Shown: in pieces, positions 43,544-55,192 of the stretch | Position numbering within the stretch: the first letter of the stretch is position 1 | How the letters are laid out: every line of letters begins with the position of its first letter | Assembly: GCA_032871835.1 (NCBI GenBank) | Contig: CM065297.1 | Coordinates: forward strand, 61,119,253-61,183,252 | Length of the DNA stretch: 64,000 bases | Reading direction: 5' to 3' | Source of the DNA: Dipteronia dyeriana | Lineage: Eukaryota; Streptophyta; Magnoliopsida; Sapindales; Sapindaceae | Notes under the pieces: generated by a model | What the model was told of the DNA's origin: nothing | Seen by the model: the letters and a program-made list of their open reading frames with translations, nothing else | The model's database searches: none | Translations under genes and position numbers: made by a program

Positions 43544-45233
43544 TATAAGTTCCTCAGTTTTTGATTGGCTCATTTCATTGACAACCACATTTGAGGATTA
43601 ATGTGTAAGGGTAGTTTAGGCCATCATTGCTCAAGACCCAGCTCAAGCTTCATAAGGTATATCACTTGCTTAACCTTTTTCTGAAGATTTTTTAGTGCAT
43701 ACACATACTCTCATGCATTTCTTTGATCATCTTGCATGAATGCTTAATTGCCTTAATTGTGTGCCTCTTTGCCATAAATCTTGCTTGGGTGTTTGTTGCA
43801 TTTAGTTTGCCCTTAGAAGAGTTTTTTTCCTCTTGATCGCGGCCGGGACCACTCCATATGCATTGCCTCCGCCGCGGTATACACAGCGGTGTTCTCCAGA
43901 CATTGCTCGATGCTGCTACCGCGGCCTGTGCACGTTGCATGCACAGCGGTCTCCCAAGTGGAGTTTCCCAATGTTGCACCGCTTACTTTACCGCGATCTG
44001 GACATTGCTTGTACCGCAGTCCAGACAGTAGAGTTTCACAGGCAACACACCGCTCGCGATATCACGGTTTGGACACTTGCCTAGGTCACGGTATTCATAG
44101 CGGTCATGACGGGAATCAGTTGCCCCTTATCCAAAACAACACAGTTTCGTATAAGGCACATTATTTATATGTCTCCTCTCCTCTCTTTGGTTGGTGTGAG
44201 TCCAAGAAGCCATCTTTACTCACCAAGCTTTTCTTTGAGAGAGAATTTGACTCCAAGAGAGAGAGAGCTCCCAAGAATCCTTTTTTACTCAACCAATCTT
44301 CAATCCATGAGCATCTAGCATCTTCCAAGCATGGATTCTCTTGTTTTTCATTGACTAGGTAATCTTTACATGCCTTAGAATTTCTTGTTCCATTCTTATG
44401 ACATGTATGCCTAGGTTTAGCAATTATTGTTCATTAAATGTATGTTATTGAGTTTAATTGCATTTATAACATGCTTGGGTTGTTGATTGTTGGTTGAGAT
44501 ATATATTTTGTGATAGCTAGGGTTTGTGACCATTTTGCCCTTATAGCTAAATCTCTATGCTTTGCATTTAGATATTGTTTAGCACTCATTGATTGCATTT
44601 TGTGATTGCATTATAGTTATTGCCATGTTTTATGACAACTTGTGTAGATTGGCCCCTCGTTTGATAACTAGGATATATTGTTGCATAACTATATCTAGTT
44701 AAGTCTTTATGAACATTCATTTAGATATTGGTATCTAGGAATTGTACTTAGTGTCATTCTTAAATTCCTAGATAAGCATTTAGTGTTGCCTAGCATTACT
44801 TGCATGTTTGAATATTTTATCATATTCACTTAGGTTGTCTTTGACTCTTCATTGAGGTTATGTCTTGTGACTAAGTGGTTAGGGCACAAGCAAATAGATC
44901 AAGAATCACTATTAAGGCCCGTTGGGTAGAGTGAAAGGGTTAGTAACTTGAGGGTGTGACAGGAGGTTAACCTAGGTTGTAAACTATCATTCAATAGTGG
45001 ATTTGAGGATTTAGTGTGGCGCACATATCAGCCCGTGGTTTTTCCCATTTGGAGAGTTTCCACGTAAATTTTTTGTGTTGTTATTGTTTTAAGCATAATT
45101 GATTGTTTTGAATGCTAGCTTACTCGGGGTAATTTATGTTAATATTGATGAATCAAAAAATTGGTAATTGATTCGATTAAAACCTATTCACCCCTCCTCT
45201 AGGTTATAGACACACATTTTCTAGGGAATTTCA
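43544..45233 (+). repeat. 3' LTR of element D (1690 bp)
   Basis: Same length as the 5' LTR. The first dinucleotide is TA instead of TG (one transition); ends GGGAATTTCA. Confidence 0.92.
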
Positions 45234-45760
45234 AAGGAAGATGAAACCACGAGAAGAGAGAACCAAAAAAATCATGAAATAACATAAATCAAAAGAAAAA
45301 AAAAGAAAAAACTAATGGATTTGAATTTTTTTCTAGAAAATAAGTCTCTGATTCAAGAGAATAAGTTTCGGAAAAAGGAAATAAGTCACCGAGATTTTTT
45401 TGTTGTTAAGATTTTTGAGACTTATTTGGTATTTCTGAGACTTATTTTACACTATTTCCAAGATTTCTGAGACTTATCCTACCAAAGACTTAATGTCTCT
45501 ATTTTAAAAAAAAATCCGTCGACCTCTAATGAAGGTTGAGGTCCTTTCGACATCTATTGAAGATCTGTTCTACTTCAATTAATGGAGGCCAGTCACCTCC
45601 ATGACCTCTATCAATGAAGGTTTTATGGAAAAAACATAATCAAAGAAATTAATAATGATAAACGTAAAAGTAGGGGATTCTTGTCCATCACCATACTTTA
45701 GTGGCATTTAAACTCAAATTATTAAGTTGGTGCTATACCCAAAATGTCTCTTCAAAGAGT
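45234..45760 (-). mobile_element. Right part of the terminal-inverted-repeat element split by D
   Basis: Its end (45690-45760) is the inverted partner of 38170-38250. Remaining sequence has no gene; it holds GAGACTTATTT-type repeats at 45417-45475. Confidence 0.6.
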
Positions 45761-46073
45761 GCTTCATTTTAAATTGTATACTCATGATAAATTTATGATG
45801 AAAGTTTTAAAACCATTGGGTTCACCAACCCGAGTGGCTTCAAATCATATATATATATCATAGGTCAACTTACATCAATGCGTTGCACGTGGGCCACTGA
45901 TTATGGAGAAGTTTTGACAAGTGCATACAATTTGACTCAAAGTATGTAAATTTAATGATCCACATCCAACGAACTAACAAATTTATATCGGTGTGCATTA
46001 ACTTAAAAAATTATATATATATATATATATATACAACTTTTCTTCACAGTGCGTACTAATAAATATATATCGG
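45761..46073. other. AT-rich spacer with (AT)n run
   Basis: No gene seen. A pure AT run lies at 46012-46033. Confidence 0.6.
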
Positions 46074-46562
46074 GTTCAAAAATTTAATGGCACCTTTTTG
46101 GGGGTGCTTTTGTGCAAATATCACCACATTAACAATTCATGTTTAAAATGCACAAATTAACGTGTGGAGACCAAGATACCCAGAAATTGACTTTATCGTT
46201 TTGAGTCGGGAGAAAAAAAGTGAGAAAATGTGAAATTGCTTGAAACCGTTTGGAGTTGAATCTACGGCCTCGTATTCGACGGTGACGGAACCAGAACTTG
46301 GAGAGTTGAACAGAATATTTGAATCGATGGAGGTTAGTTGACCTAGATTTTCTATCGTTTTGGTTGTTGATTAAGTGAGTGAAATTTTAGATTAGTTTAA
46401 TTTTTGGATATGAGAATGATAATGGGTTAGGTTAGGGTTTTGGATTTGTTGAAAGTTGTTGAAGAATATGATATTCTGCTTGTCCAAGCTTTTTGTTGAT
46501 AAACCCGAGCATTTATTTGTTGTTTCCGAGCTTTTATTTTTAAAATTTGTTTTAGTTCATTC
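46074..46562 (+). mobile_element. MULE2, 5' end
   Basis: GGGTTCAAAAATTTAATGGC at the start, then AATATCACCACATTAACAAT and GAGACCAAGATACCC, match the ends of MULE1. It continues into the first subterminal units (CCGAGCATTTATTTG, CCGAGCTTTTATTTT) and is cut by the LTR of Copia A2 at 46563. The rest of the same element reappears at 58718. Confidence 0.8.
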
Positions 46563-48321
46563 TGTTAGGATTATGCTCGATAGCAAGAGTATACTAATGT
46601 ATTTGACAATCTTTTCATATTAATAAAGTGATTTCTAGTTTAACAAATCTTATAGCATGTATAGTTTAATTAATATAATTGTCAAAAGTAAATAATCATA
46701 AGGTCATAAGACTATGAGAAAAGAAGATTTGTTCAGACATCTAGATATGTATGAGGTAGACACAATTCTTTAGTTAGTCTTGAATAATATTCACAACTTA
46801 AGATAAAAGGTTAGGCGCCTTTATCTTGTTAAAGTTGTAGATTCTTTTGCTAGCATTTAAGTAGGATCAAATGTGTTATGATGAGTCTAAAATCATCAAA
46901 GTGTGGTGTCTTTGGGCAAAAGAATCTAGTGCATTGAATTGGATCACAATGAAATACTTTATCTAGAATCGTCAATAGATAAAAGTTTTTCATTTGAAGA
47001 CAATCGAAGAGTCTATCTCAATCCTGAGATAAATGATGGACTTATGGTTGCAAGTGTTATCATTTGAGATATCAATGAGTATGATTATATAGCATAGTCT
47101 ATCCTCAATAGTTTGGTGGTATTCATTTGTTAATCGATAGAGGACTTCATTTATAGATATGGACATCGTGGCTCCATTTAATAAAAGTAGAATATCATCA
47201 TATGGATGTTTTGAGGTATTGGATATTAAATATTAACGTTAAGTTTTCAATAGTCTCTATTGAAACATGGCTTCTGGACAAGCCAAAATATCCAAGTTTA
47301 AAATGTGGACATATGAGTAAATATGGTAACTTGGAGAGCTATAGGCGGTCTACAAGCTCTTGGCGATTACTGGTATTCTTCACGAGGATACACTTTGTCC
47401 AATAAGGTTGTCTAGGGTATAAATGAGTAATATCAACTTATTCTATCATTATTTAAGAGTTCAATCTTATTAGTGGAATGAACTAAAATTAAATAGAACG
47501 GACCTAAGTGAATCATTTGTTGATTGTGATTGGGTTGTGTCTATTGGAGCTTAAATTTAGATAGCCTGCCAAGATCCTCAATCCACACGAACTTGCATGG
47601 ATCACTTGATATATTCTACCGGACCAATTTAAGGGTCTCTAGAATTGTATTAAGGCAAATGGACTTGTTTCTTTTTGTAAGAATAGGTATAGTTCACATG
47701 TGGACTTTTTATTAAGGTCCAATAGATTTAATAAAATAAGAAAAATAATATATGGCCCATAAACATGTGTTGGGCGGCAAGGTTAATTAAGATTAGCTTA
47801 ATTATATTATTTTTATGTTATTATTTAATTAAATAAAAATTAATTAAATTTTTGATTAATTAATTATTTAATTAAAAGTCAAAATCGTGTTTCTAGTAGG
47901 AGTTGGTCTTTTAAAATTATACTATTGTTGGTAGTATAATTAATAATAAAGACTATATTTGATAAGTAGATAAATAAAATGAATTATTTATCTAATCAAA
48001 TTAGGAAGTCTTTAATATGGTTACAAATACACTATTGAGTTGGATTAGGAGTCTTGGTTGAGGATAGAATTCCTTTTTTAAAAGGATTCTTAACCACCAA
48101 GTAAATCTACCTAAGGAATGATTCATAACTACCAAGTAAATTCTTATTAGGAAAGGATTTGTGATCCTAATCTATATCCTATGAAATTCGGCCAGCCCAT
48201 GTATATATACAAAAGGATAGAATTCCTTTTAGATAAGGATTCTTAACTACCAAATAAATCCACCTAAGGAAAGGATTCTTGCCAACCTAGTAAATCCTTC
48301 TTAGAAAAGGATTTATGATCC

Positions 48322-48373
<52 letters not shown>

Positions 48374-49020
48374 CGTGTGTGTGTGTGTGATTTTCTGCCA
48401 GCCCTAAGATTCTTAGAGTAAAAATTTCGGCCAACCTAAGTGTTATCTAAGAGAGAATTTTTCTTGGCAAGAGAGAATTTTGAGAGAGAAAAATTTAGTA
48501 TTTTACTATAGACAAAATTCAATCAACTCTAAGATAAAGGGTGTGGAATTCGACCAAGGAGAAAAGAGAAAAAGAGAACGTTTTTGTTTTTGATAGTATA
48601 CTAGTATCCTTTACATCAAAAGGGTTGTGTACAAAATCAAATCGGGTTCACGCGAGTTTCAATCATGTAGATTGATAATTCACAAGTGACCGGACGTTCT
48701 TGGATTTTTCTCTTGGAGGATATTTGTAACTAACAAAGAAAAGATTTTGTTTGTCTCCATCCTTAGGTATACAATTTAAAGAAAGGGAGCTCACACTTCT
48801 AGGTGATTCACGTTCGTGATTTGATTGGAAGATCTTATGGAATCAATTCGGCACTTGTTCAATCGTCACCAGAAAAAGGTATGATACTTTTATATACGTC
48901 AATTAATCTAGGGTTAAGGTTCTCGTTGCATAAAAGGGAAAACTTTTATTTATATGCAAACCCTAATTTTCTAATTTTCACACGCTTCCGTTGCATTTTT
49001 GAATCGTTTTTTCCCCTTCA
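46563..49020 (+). repeat. 5' LTR of Copia A2 (2458 bp)
   Basis: Starts TGTTAGGATTATGCTCGATA, ends CCCCTTCA. U3 has a tandemly duplicated segment with GGATTCTTAACTACCAA-like motifs (about 48066-48180 and 48213-48320), and a TATATATAC candidate at about 48209 between them. Confidence 0.92.
48322..48389. repeat. (TA)n(GT)n compound microsatellite in the A2 LTR
   Basis: TA run followed by a long, slightly impure GT run, placed where the other LTRs have TATATATAA; it may have replaced or expanded the TATA region. Confidence 0.9.
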
Positions 49021-49023
49021 ATT

Positions 49024-49035
49024 TGTATCAGAGGC
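49024..49035 (+). other. Primer-binding site of Copia A2 (mutated)
   Basis: TTGTATCAGAGG, two changes from TGGTATCAGAGC. Confidence 0.75.
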
Positions 49036-49133
49036 ATGTTGTACCCTTGATTAATTGATGTATGTATACGTGAATCTTTTTCTTTTTTATTGTATATATG
49101 CATGTTTTAGAAAGAGATGGCACTCTAGGTATT

Positions 49134-49136
<3 letters not shown>

Positions 49137-49185
<49 letters not shown>
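49137..49185. repeat. (AT)n microsatellite in the A2 leader
   Basis: Pure AT run at the position of 8125-8182 in A1b. Confidence 0.95.
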
Positions 49186-49188
<3 letters not shown>

Positions 49189-49404
49189 TTTATATGTGGA
49201 TTGTTATTACTCAATTTTGGTCCTAGAATTTCATTGTAATTTTGTTTTGGGATTGTAACAAGAAGGGTGGTCTATCATCGCCATAATTTCCTTCTTGGTA
49301 GTTGCTAAGTTTTTTTTATTTTGTTGTTGTAATAATAAAAAAAAACTGCAGTATTTTTATTTATAATTCTTCTGTAATACACTCAAGTTTTGAAGACTCG
49401 AAGG

Positions 49405-49640
49405 TTTGAAGAATTAGGAGCAACCGGAACAAGTTTGGGACCTTGCGAGCCGTAGCAACTAACGTGCGTGCAAAGAGCACGCATCTACGTTTGTTATGGC
49501 ATGGGTTGCACACGGTAGCCCTATGGAAGCCATGGCATGCGCACGCCCATGGGTAGGGGCCAAAGGTGCGCAAGCCCATGGGAGGTAGCCGAGAGAGTCC
49601 AAACGACGAAGGTCCCGTGAAGACTTGTTCGCCAAGAAAG
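49405..49640 (+). repeat. GC-rich leader block, copy in A2
   Basis: Third copy of 930-1190. The tandem pair starts GCCCATGGGTAGG / GCCCATGGGAGG at about 49541. Confidence 0.7.
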
Positions 49641-49958
49641 GATTTTTTGTATTCCAAAACATATGTAATTTACTTATTTTTCTATGATGAACCAAAATTG
49701 TAGCTATTTATATTTTTATAAATATTGCAGTGTTTGTCATTGTTTGATAACATGTCAAATAGAATAGGAGTGCCACTCATATATCTCTTTTGGTATGAAT
49801 ATGCATAGAATGGTTTAGGTATCTAAATTGGCATCTATATAACTTGGTAAATCTTTCTTTGGAATTCGATCACACGCTTTAAATAATTGAGTGGGAGAAG
49901 TTTTGTTGGAACACCTACGACCTCCAAGTTTAGTTGAGCTTTATATTTTGTGTAATAA

Positions 49959-50240
49959 CCTCCCAAAAGGTATTCATGAATGGAATTTAGCAAGATACTT
50001 CCTTACAAGGATAGACTAGACAATTAGCCCAAACGATATCTACTCCCAAATGAGGATATTCGTGAGGGATTATATTGAAGGTCGATAACTTGGTAGCACA
50101 CTTAATGTGAGTTTATTAATATCCACCCAAGAGTTCTTGTTAATAAAATCACAAGGCTAAAACTGAAAACGTTGGTTGTTATGTTAAACAATTAGGTGGG
50201 ACCTAGTCAAACTAGTAAATGTTGCGAACTCCCAAAGGAG
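49959..50240 (+). repeat. Leader hairpin series, copy in A2
   Basis: CCTCCCAAAAGG at 49959, CCTTACAAGG at 50001, CTCCCAAATGAG at 50043 (42-base steps kept; two stems weakened), then CTCCCAAAGGAG near 50229. Confidence 0.55.
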
Positions 50241-50373
50241 GCGTGACATTTATGGGTGTTGGATCACCGTTGGATTTTTACGATTGAATTATTTTATTTT
50301 ATTCAAGATAAATATTTGAAAGTACTTTATCATGATTGTTTACTTAAATAATTTTTGTTAATATAAAGAAATC

Positions 50374-51130
50374 ATAACCCCATCCCTAATCAACATCCTA
50401 AAAGATAATACTTTAACTGATGATAATTATGTCACATGGAAATGGAAATTTGGGTTGTTATTGCAAGCTGAAAAACATAAATTTGTTATGTCTATTCCTT
50501 AACCACCAAACTAATGAATCTACTCAGAAGCAAAGAGATGAGTATCAGTAGTGGAAGTCTTCAGATGAGACGGCTAAATGTATGTTACATTATGGTCATC
50601 ATCTCTGACGTGTTGCAACAGCAACATGAAAGAATGGAGACTGATATTGATAAAATGATGTCTCTAGAGGAGATGTTTGCTATGAGGTCTAGGATGACTA
50701 AGAGAGAGGCAGTGACTTCTTTTATTAATCTTAGAATGAAACCTTGACAGGATGTGAAAGATCACACGATGAAAGTAATAGCACATCTTAACATTGCTGA
50801 ACTGAATGGTACTGAGATAGATAATGAGACGAAAATTGACATGATCGTCAACTCACTATCAGATTCCTTTGATCAGTTTAAGTTGGACTACACCTTGAAC
50901 AATAAGGAATACACCTTGCAAGGCCTGATGCAAGATGTTCAAAGTACCAAGAAAAACCTTTTGTAAGGTAAGGGTTAAGAGATTCATACGGTTGGTAAAG
51001 TTCTTATTGTTAAGACCCGTTATAAGGTCAAGAAACAACAGAAGAAAAAGCAACTTGGGTTTTCTTAGAAGGAGACCAAGAAAGTAACCGAGATCAAAGG
51101 GAAGTGTTTCCTTTGTGGTGAAAAGGGTTA
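50374..51130 (+). pseudogene. gag: gag of Copia A2 (broken)
   Basis: Starts at ATA 50374 where A1 has ATG. Stops at TAG 50549 and TAA 50976 are shared with A1 and A1b; a 4-base insertion lies near 50582. The stretch after 50754 is clear: KVIAHLNIAELNGTEID, DSFDQFKLDYTLNNKEYT. Unlike A1, part of the CCHC knuckle remains (CFLCGEKG, then a stop at about 51130). The protease core with DSG is missing and LYLGNGELVSTSVVGDI follows at once. Confidence 0.85.
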
Positions 51131-51312
51131 AAGGAATAGACTAAATAAGAATGAATTCAACTTGTATTTAGGCAATGGAGAGTTGGTGTCTACTAGTGTA
51201 GTGGGAGATATTAGAATCAATTTAGATTCTAGTAGGCATTTAGATTTAATAAACATTTATTATGTACCTTAATTCAAGAGGAATTTAATTTCAGTTTCTT
51301 GTTTAAATAAAT

Positions 51313-51963
51313 TTGGTTATCCGGTTACTTTTAATAAAGCTTTTTTTATTAGTAAGAATGACAAAATTATTTTTAAAGGCACATTGGAAAACGGTTTTAT
51401 TTTATTTGCATGGAAATATCTCTCACTTGTTAGACACGGAATCAACGGAACCTAATCATAAAAGAGTAAAATTATCAAAAGATGAAACCTACCTTTGGCA
51501 TTTGCGCCTAGGTCATATTAACCTTAATAAGATTAAAAGATTGGTATGTGACAGACCTCTAAGTGACCTAAAGGTTGATGATCTACCAACTTGTGAATCT
51601 TGTTTGGAAGGTAAAATGACCAAAAGGTCGTTTACGACCAAAGGCACAAGAGCCATTGAATGTTTAGGTTTGATGCACACTGATGTGTGTGGACCTATGA
51701 ACATTCAAGCTAGAAGTGGATATGAGTACTTCATCACTTTCACGGATGATCACTCAAGATTTGGCTATGTGTATCTCATGAGACATAAGTCAGAAGCTTT
51801 TGACATGTTCAAAACATTTAAAGCTGAAGTTGAAAATCAGCTTGAGAAACGCATAAAAATCTTGAGGTCTAATCATGGTGGAGAATATCTATCTGGTGAG
51901 TTTCAGCAATATCTTATTGATAATGGGATAATTTCTCAGTTTTCTGCACCAAGCACACCTTAA
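51313..51963 (+). pseudogene. pol: Pre-integrase and integrase core of Copia A2
   Basis: The best-kept integrase in the window, about 216 codons. The HHCC-like pre-integrase region is clear (LWHLRLGHINLNKIKRLV, CESCLEGKMTKRSF), followed by the core with Asp in HTDVCGPM, Asp in FTDDHSRFG and Glu in HGGEYLSGEF: the full D-D-E set. It ends at TAA 51961 where CAA of the conserved TPQQNG motif would be, a single C-to-T change. Downstream, [17 protein letters not shown] is readable at about 51980, and the C-terminal region runs to 52621 with more stops. Confidence 0.9.
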
Positions 51964-52616
51964 CAAATTGGGGTGACAGAAAGGAGAAATAAAACTCTTT
52001 TGGACATGGTTAGGTCTATGTTGAGTTATTCAACGCTACCTAATTCTTTTAGAGGATATGCTTTACAAACCGTAATGTATATTCTAAATGATGTACAATC
52101 TAAGTCGGTTCCTAAAACACCGCATGAGTTATGGACCGGATGAAAGCCTAGTTTACAACACTTAAGGATATTTGGATGTCCTGCGCACGTGTTAAAATGA
52201 AAGACAGAAAAGATAGAGTCCAGTTCAGAAACATGCATATTTGTAGAGTATCTAAAAGGAACAAAAGGATATTATTTTTATAGTCCTTCAGATCTTAAAG
52301 TATTTGTTTCGACAAATGCTAAATTTCTGGAAGAGGACTATATCAATAATTTTGTGCCTAAAAGCATAATTGTCCTGAATGAGCTTTTAAGAGATACAAT
52401 TCCAAAAGAGGTTTCGCAACCAAGCCCAATTGTAAGTTCCGTACCAACACAAGTATACAACCCGAGAGATCCATCGGTCTAGGAGAATCTGTAGAGAATC
52501 TTCCGAACGACGATGATCCCTACACGTACAAGGAACCAATGGAAGATATTGATTGTCACCATTGGCAAAAGGAAATGCAATCCGAAATTGAATCTATGTT
52601 CAAAAACAAAGTCTGG

Positions 52617-52625
52617 TCTCTCTTC
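52617..52625. other. A2/G deletion junction
   Basis: Plus-strand A2 reads GTCTGGTCTCT, which should continue TTGTAGACTTG as in A1. Instead CTTCATAATCGACCCCC follows, which is G in reverse (GVDYE of its RT). About 5 bases (TCTCT) could belong to either side. Confidence 0.8.
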
Positions 52626-53870
52626 ATAATCGACCCCCTCTTTCTAGGTATAACCCTTGGCTACTAGCCTTGCCTTGAAGGTCTCTACCTTCCCATCTAC
52701 TCCTCTCCTTCTCTTGTAGATCCACTTACACCCTATGGGTTTTACCTCATCCGGTAAGTCTACAAGATCCCAGACTGAGTTAGAGTACATGGACTTCATC
52801 TCGAGATTCATGGCTTTAAGCCATTCCTCTTTATCAGGATCTTCCATTGCATTCTTAAATGTCAATGGATCATCAACATTATCAGCAGAGACAACACTTT
52901 GTTCCTCACCTATACCTAAATAGCGTTCAGGTTGTCTCACAACCCTCTCACTACTTCTAGGTGGTAATGTATCTTGATCAGGAACCATCTGACTCTCAGA
53001 TGTTTGTAGATCAACAACTCTTATTGATGAAGCACTAGTCTCACTAGGCTCCCACTCATTCAATACAATCTTAGAATGAGGTTTATGGTCACTAATATAA
53101 TTGTCCTCAAGAAACGTTGCATTTGTCGATACAAATACTTTGTTATCTTCGAAACTATAGACGTGTCCACCTCTGGTCTCCTTGGAGTATCCTACAAATA
53201 GGCAGACCACAGACTTGGAGTCTAGCTTTCCAGCTCTGTTCTTCAGCACGTGTGCTGGACACCCCTATCTACAGAAATGTCACAAACTAGCTTTACGACC
53301 ATTCCACAACTCTAGGGGAGTCTTAGGAACAAATTTGGATGGCACCACATTCAAAATGTATGCCGCTGTTTGTAACGCATATCACCAGAAGAAATTTGGT
53401 AATTATGAGAAACTAATCATAGATCTCACCATTTCCATTAGGGTTCTATTTCTCCTATCCGCTACACCATTTTGCTCAGGTGTATCGAGAGCTGTGAGTT
53501 GGGAAACTATCCCATGCTTGACCATGAAGTCTTCAAACTCTTGGTCAAGGTACTCACCTCCACGATCCGATCGTAGTGACTTAATAGTCCTACCTAATTT
53601 ATTCTCAACTTCAGCTCAAAATTCTTTAAACATTTCAAATGTTTCCGACTTCCGTTGCATTAGGTAAACGTATTTGTATCTTGAGTAGTCATTTATAAAG
53701 GTGAAATAATACTCATAACCACCCCTAGCTTTAACATTCATCGGTCCGCAGACGTCTATATGTATAAGCTCTAGCGGTTCTTTAGCTCTAAGCCCTTTTC
53801 CAGTAAAAGGTCTCTTAGTCATCTTACCTTCCAGACAAGATTCGTAGACAGGTAAGGTGCCGACCTTTAA
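52622..53870 (-). pseudogene. pol: Integrase and RT start of Copia G
   Basis: Minus strand. 53822-53616 holds integrase core (MTKRPFTGKGLRAKEP, HIDVCGPMNVKARGGYEY, INDYSRYKYVYLM); the Glu motif GGEYLDQEF is at about 53560 in another frame. 53249-52644 is open for 201 codons with the integrase C-terminus (VVCLFVGYSKETRGG) and the RT start (WLKAMNLEMKSMYSNSVWDL, CKWIYKRRRGVDGKVE, FKARLVAKGYT), followed by a stop in place of Gln. The sequence ends a few codons later at GVDYE. Confidence 0.9.
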
Positions 53871-54802
53871 CTCACTAAAGGTCCGCTTTTTACTAGTCTG
53901 TCTATCCGGTCAAGGTTGATATGACCAAGCCTTAGATGCAAGAGATACGTGTCATTATCTGGAGAAATCTTATGTCGTTTAGTTTTTGGTTTTTTAACCT
54001 TAAACATTTTGGTGTTGAGCAGTGTAGTATGTATTAAGGGTCTTAACACATACAAATTGTTTTCATTAATTCCTGAACAAATATTCAGACCATTATTTCC
54101 AATAATAACAGACTTATTATTAAAAGAAACATAATATTTATGTTCTAACAACTTAGAAACGGAAATCAAATTCCGTGTAAACCCATGAATATAAAATACA
54201 CTGTCCAACAATATATAATTATTACAAAAACGTAATCTAATTACGCCCACTGCTCGTGCCGACACGACATCCCTTGACCCCACACGCATTGAGAAGGCTT
54301 GCTCCTCTAGCTGTGTCCAAGAATCAGTCCATTGTAAAGAAGAACAAACATGGTTAGTGGCCCTTGAATCAACTGTCCAGGGTGAAGAATCATCTTCCAC
54401 TAAACACGACTCAAGAACAAGTAAATCATATTTACTTTTCTTGGACTTCTTCTTGCTTTGGGCTTCCTTGGGTTTGGGATTACCCTTCACTTTCCCAGTA
54501 GACCTCTTTCTCTTCTTATTATTATTGTAGGAAGATGGTTCAGCAACATTTGCCACATTGGTCTTACCCTTGTTGTCCTTAGTCAAGGACTCAAAGATAG
54601 TGAGCTCATTAAGCAACTGTGTGAGATTGAACCTTAACTTGTTCATCCCGTAGTTGCTCTTAAACACATTGAAACTCTTCGGAAGAGTGGTCAGTATGCT
54701 CACTTGACTAGGTTCATCAATGGGCCCGCCATTGACTTCTGCTGTGTTGAAGTAGGACATCATGCTCAGGACATGTTCCCAAAGTGATGTACCTTCCTTC
54801 AT
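53867..54802 (-). pseudogene. gag-pol: gag C-terminus and protease of Copia G
   Basis: Minus-strand frame of 311 codons. It covers the gag C-terminus (SILTTLPKSFNVFKSNYGMN), a basic stretch (NNNKKRKRSTGKVKGNPKPK), then a protease region with WTVDSRATNHVC. The usual DSGAT motif has Gly changed to Arg, which should abolish activity. LISVSKLLEHKYYVSF and the pre-integrase region (LLHLRLGHINLDRIDRLV) follow, then a stop. No classic CCHC knuckle is seen before the protease. Confidence 0.9.
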
Positions 54803-55165
54803 TCGAGTGAGTATAGCAGAACGAATGGCTTCGTGTCGCTTTTGCTCGGAGGGTTACTCAAACAAAGCTTGCAATGACACCATGATTTCGAATGTTGAAG
54901 TCATTGCTTCATGCTTTGTGACAATCACGTCTGTCATAGAAGCCAACAAATATGTTCGGGTCTTCTCATCAGATGAGACCCATCTCTCGTATGTCTCACG
55001 AACAGTTCATGTGGCATTGGCAGCAGGCGTTGGAGGACATTCCTCCGTAAGCACCAACTTGAGGTCTTTGGTGACCAATATTACATTAATGTTAAGTTTC
55101 CACTTAGTGTAGTTATCACCAGTTAATTTGTCGTTTGCGAGAATTTGAAGTAATACAGAAGACAT
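54803..55165 (-). pseudogene. gag: gag N-terminus of Copia G (broken)
   Basis: ATG at 55165-55163 gives MSSVLLQILANDKLTGDNYT, the typical Copia gag start, then LVLTEECPPTPAANAT and a stop at about 55007. The rest to 54803 is readable only in pieces (VRETYERWVSSDEKT-like, read in reverse at about 54960-55010). Confidence 0.85.
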
Positions 55166-55192
55166 TATTGCTGAAATAAATAAAACATTCAT

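Larger units (their letters stand above)
38397..45233 (+). mobile_element. Element D: gag-only LTR retrotransposon, complete ends
   Basis: Both LTRs are 1690 bp (38397-40086 and 43544-45233). A primer site, a polypurine tract and possible target duplication (AATGA before, AAGGA after, one mismatch) complete it. The 3457-bp interior codes only for a gag polyprotein with two knuckle motifs and has no pol. It must rely on a helper element. LTRs are very similar, suggesting this is among the younger insertions here. It sits inside a terminal-inverted-repeat element. Confidence 0.92.
46563..52621 (+). mobile_element. Copia A2, 3'-truncated
   Basis: Second genomic copy of family A: full 5' LTR, primer site, leader, gag and integrase, then cut inside the RT start (NKVWSL) at about 52621, where it meets reversed element G. 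RT, RNase H and 3' LTR are gone. Lesions include shared gag stops, loss of the protease and one stop after the integrase core. Confidence 0.92.
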
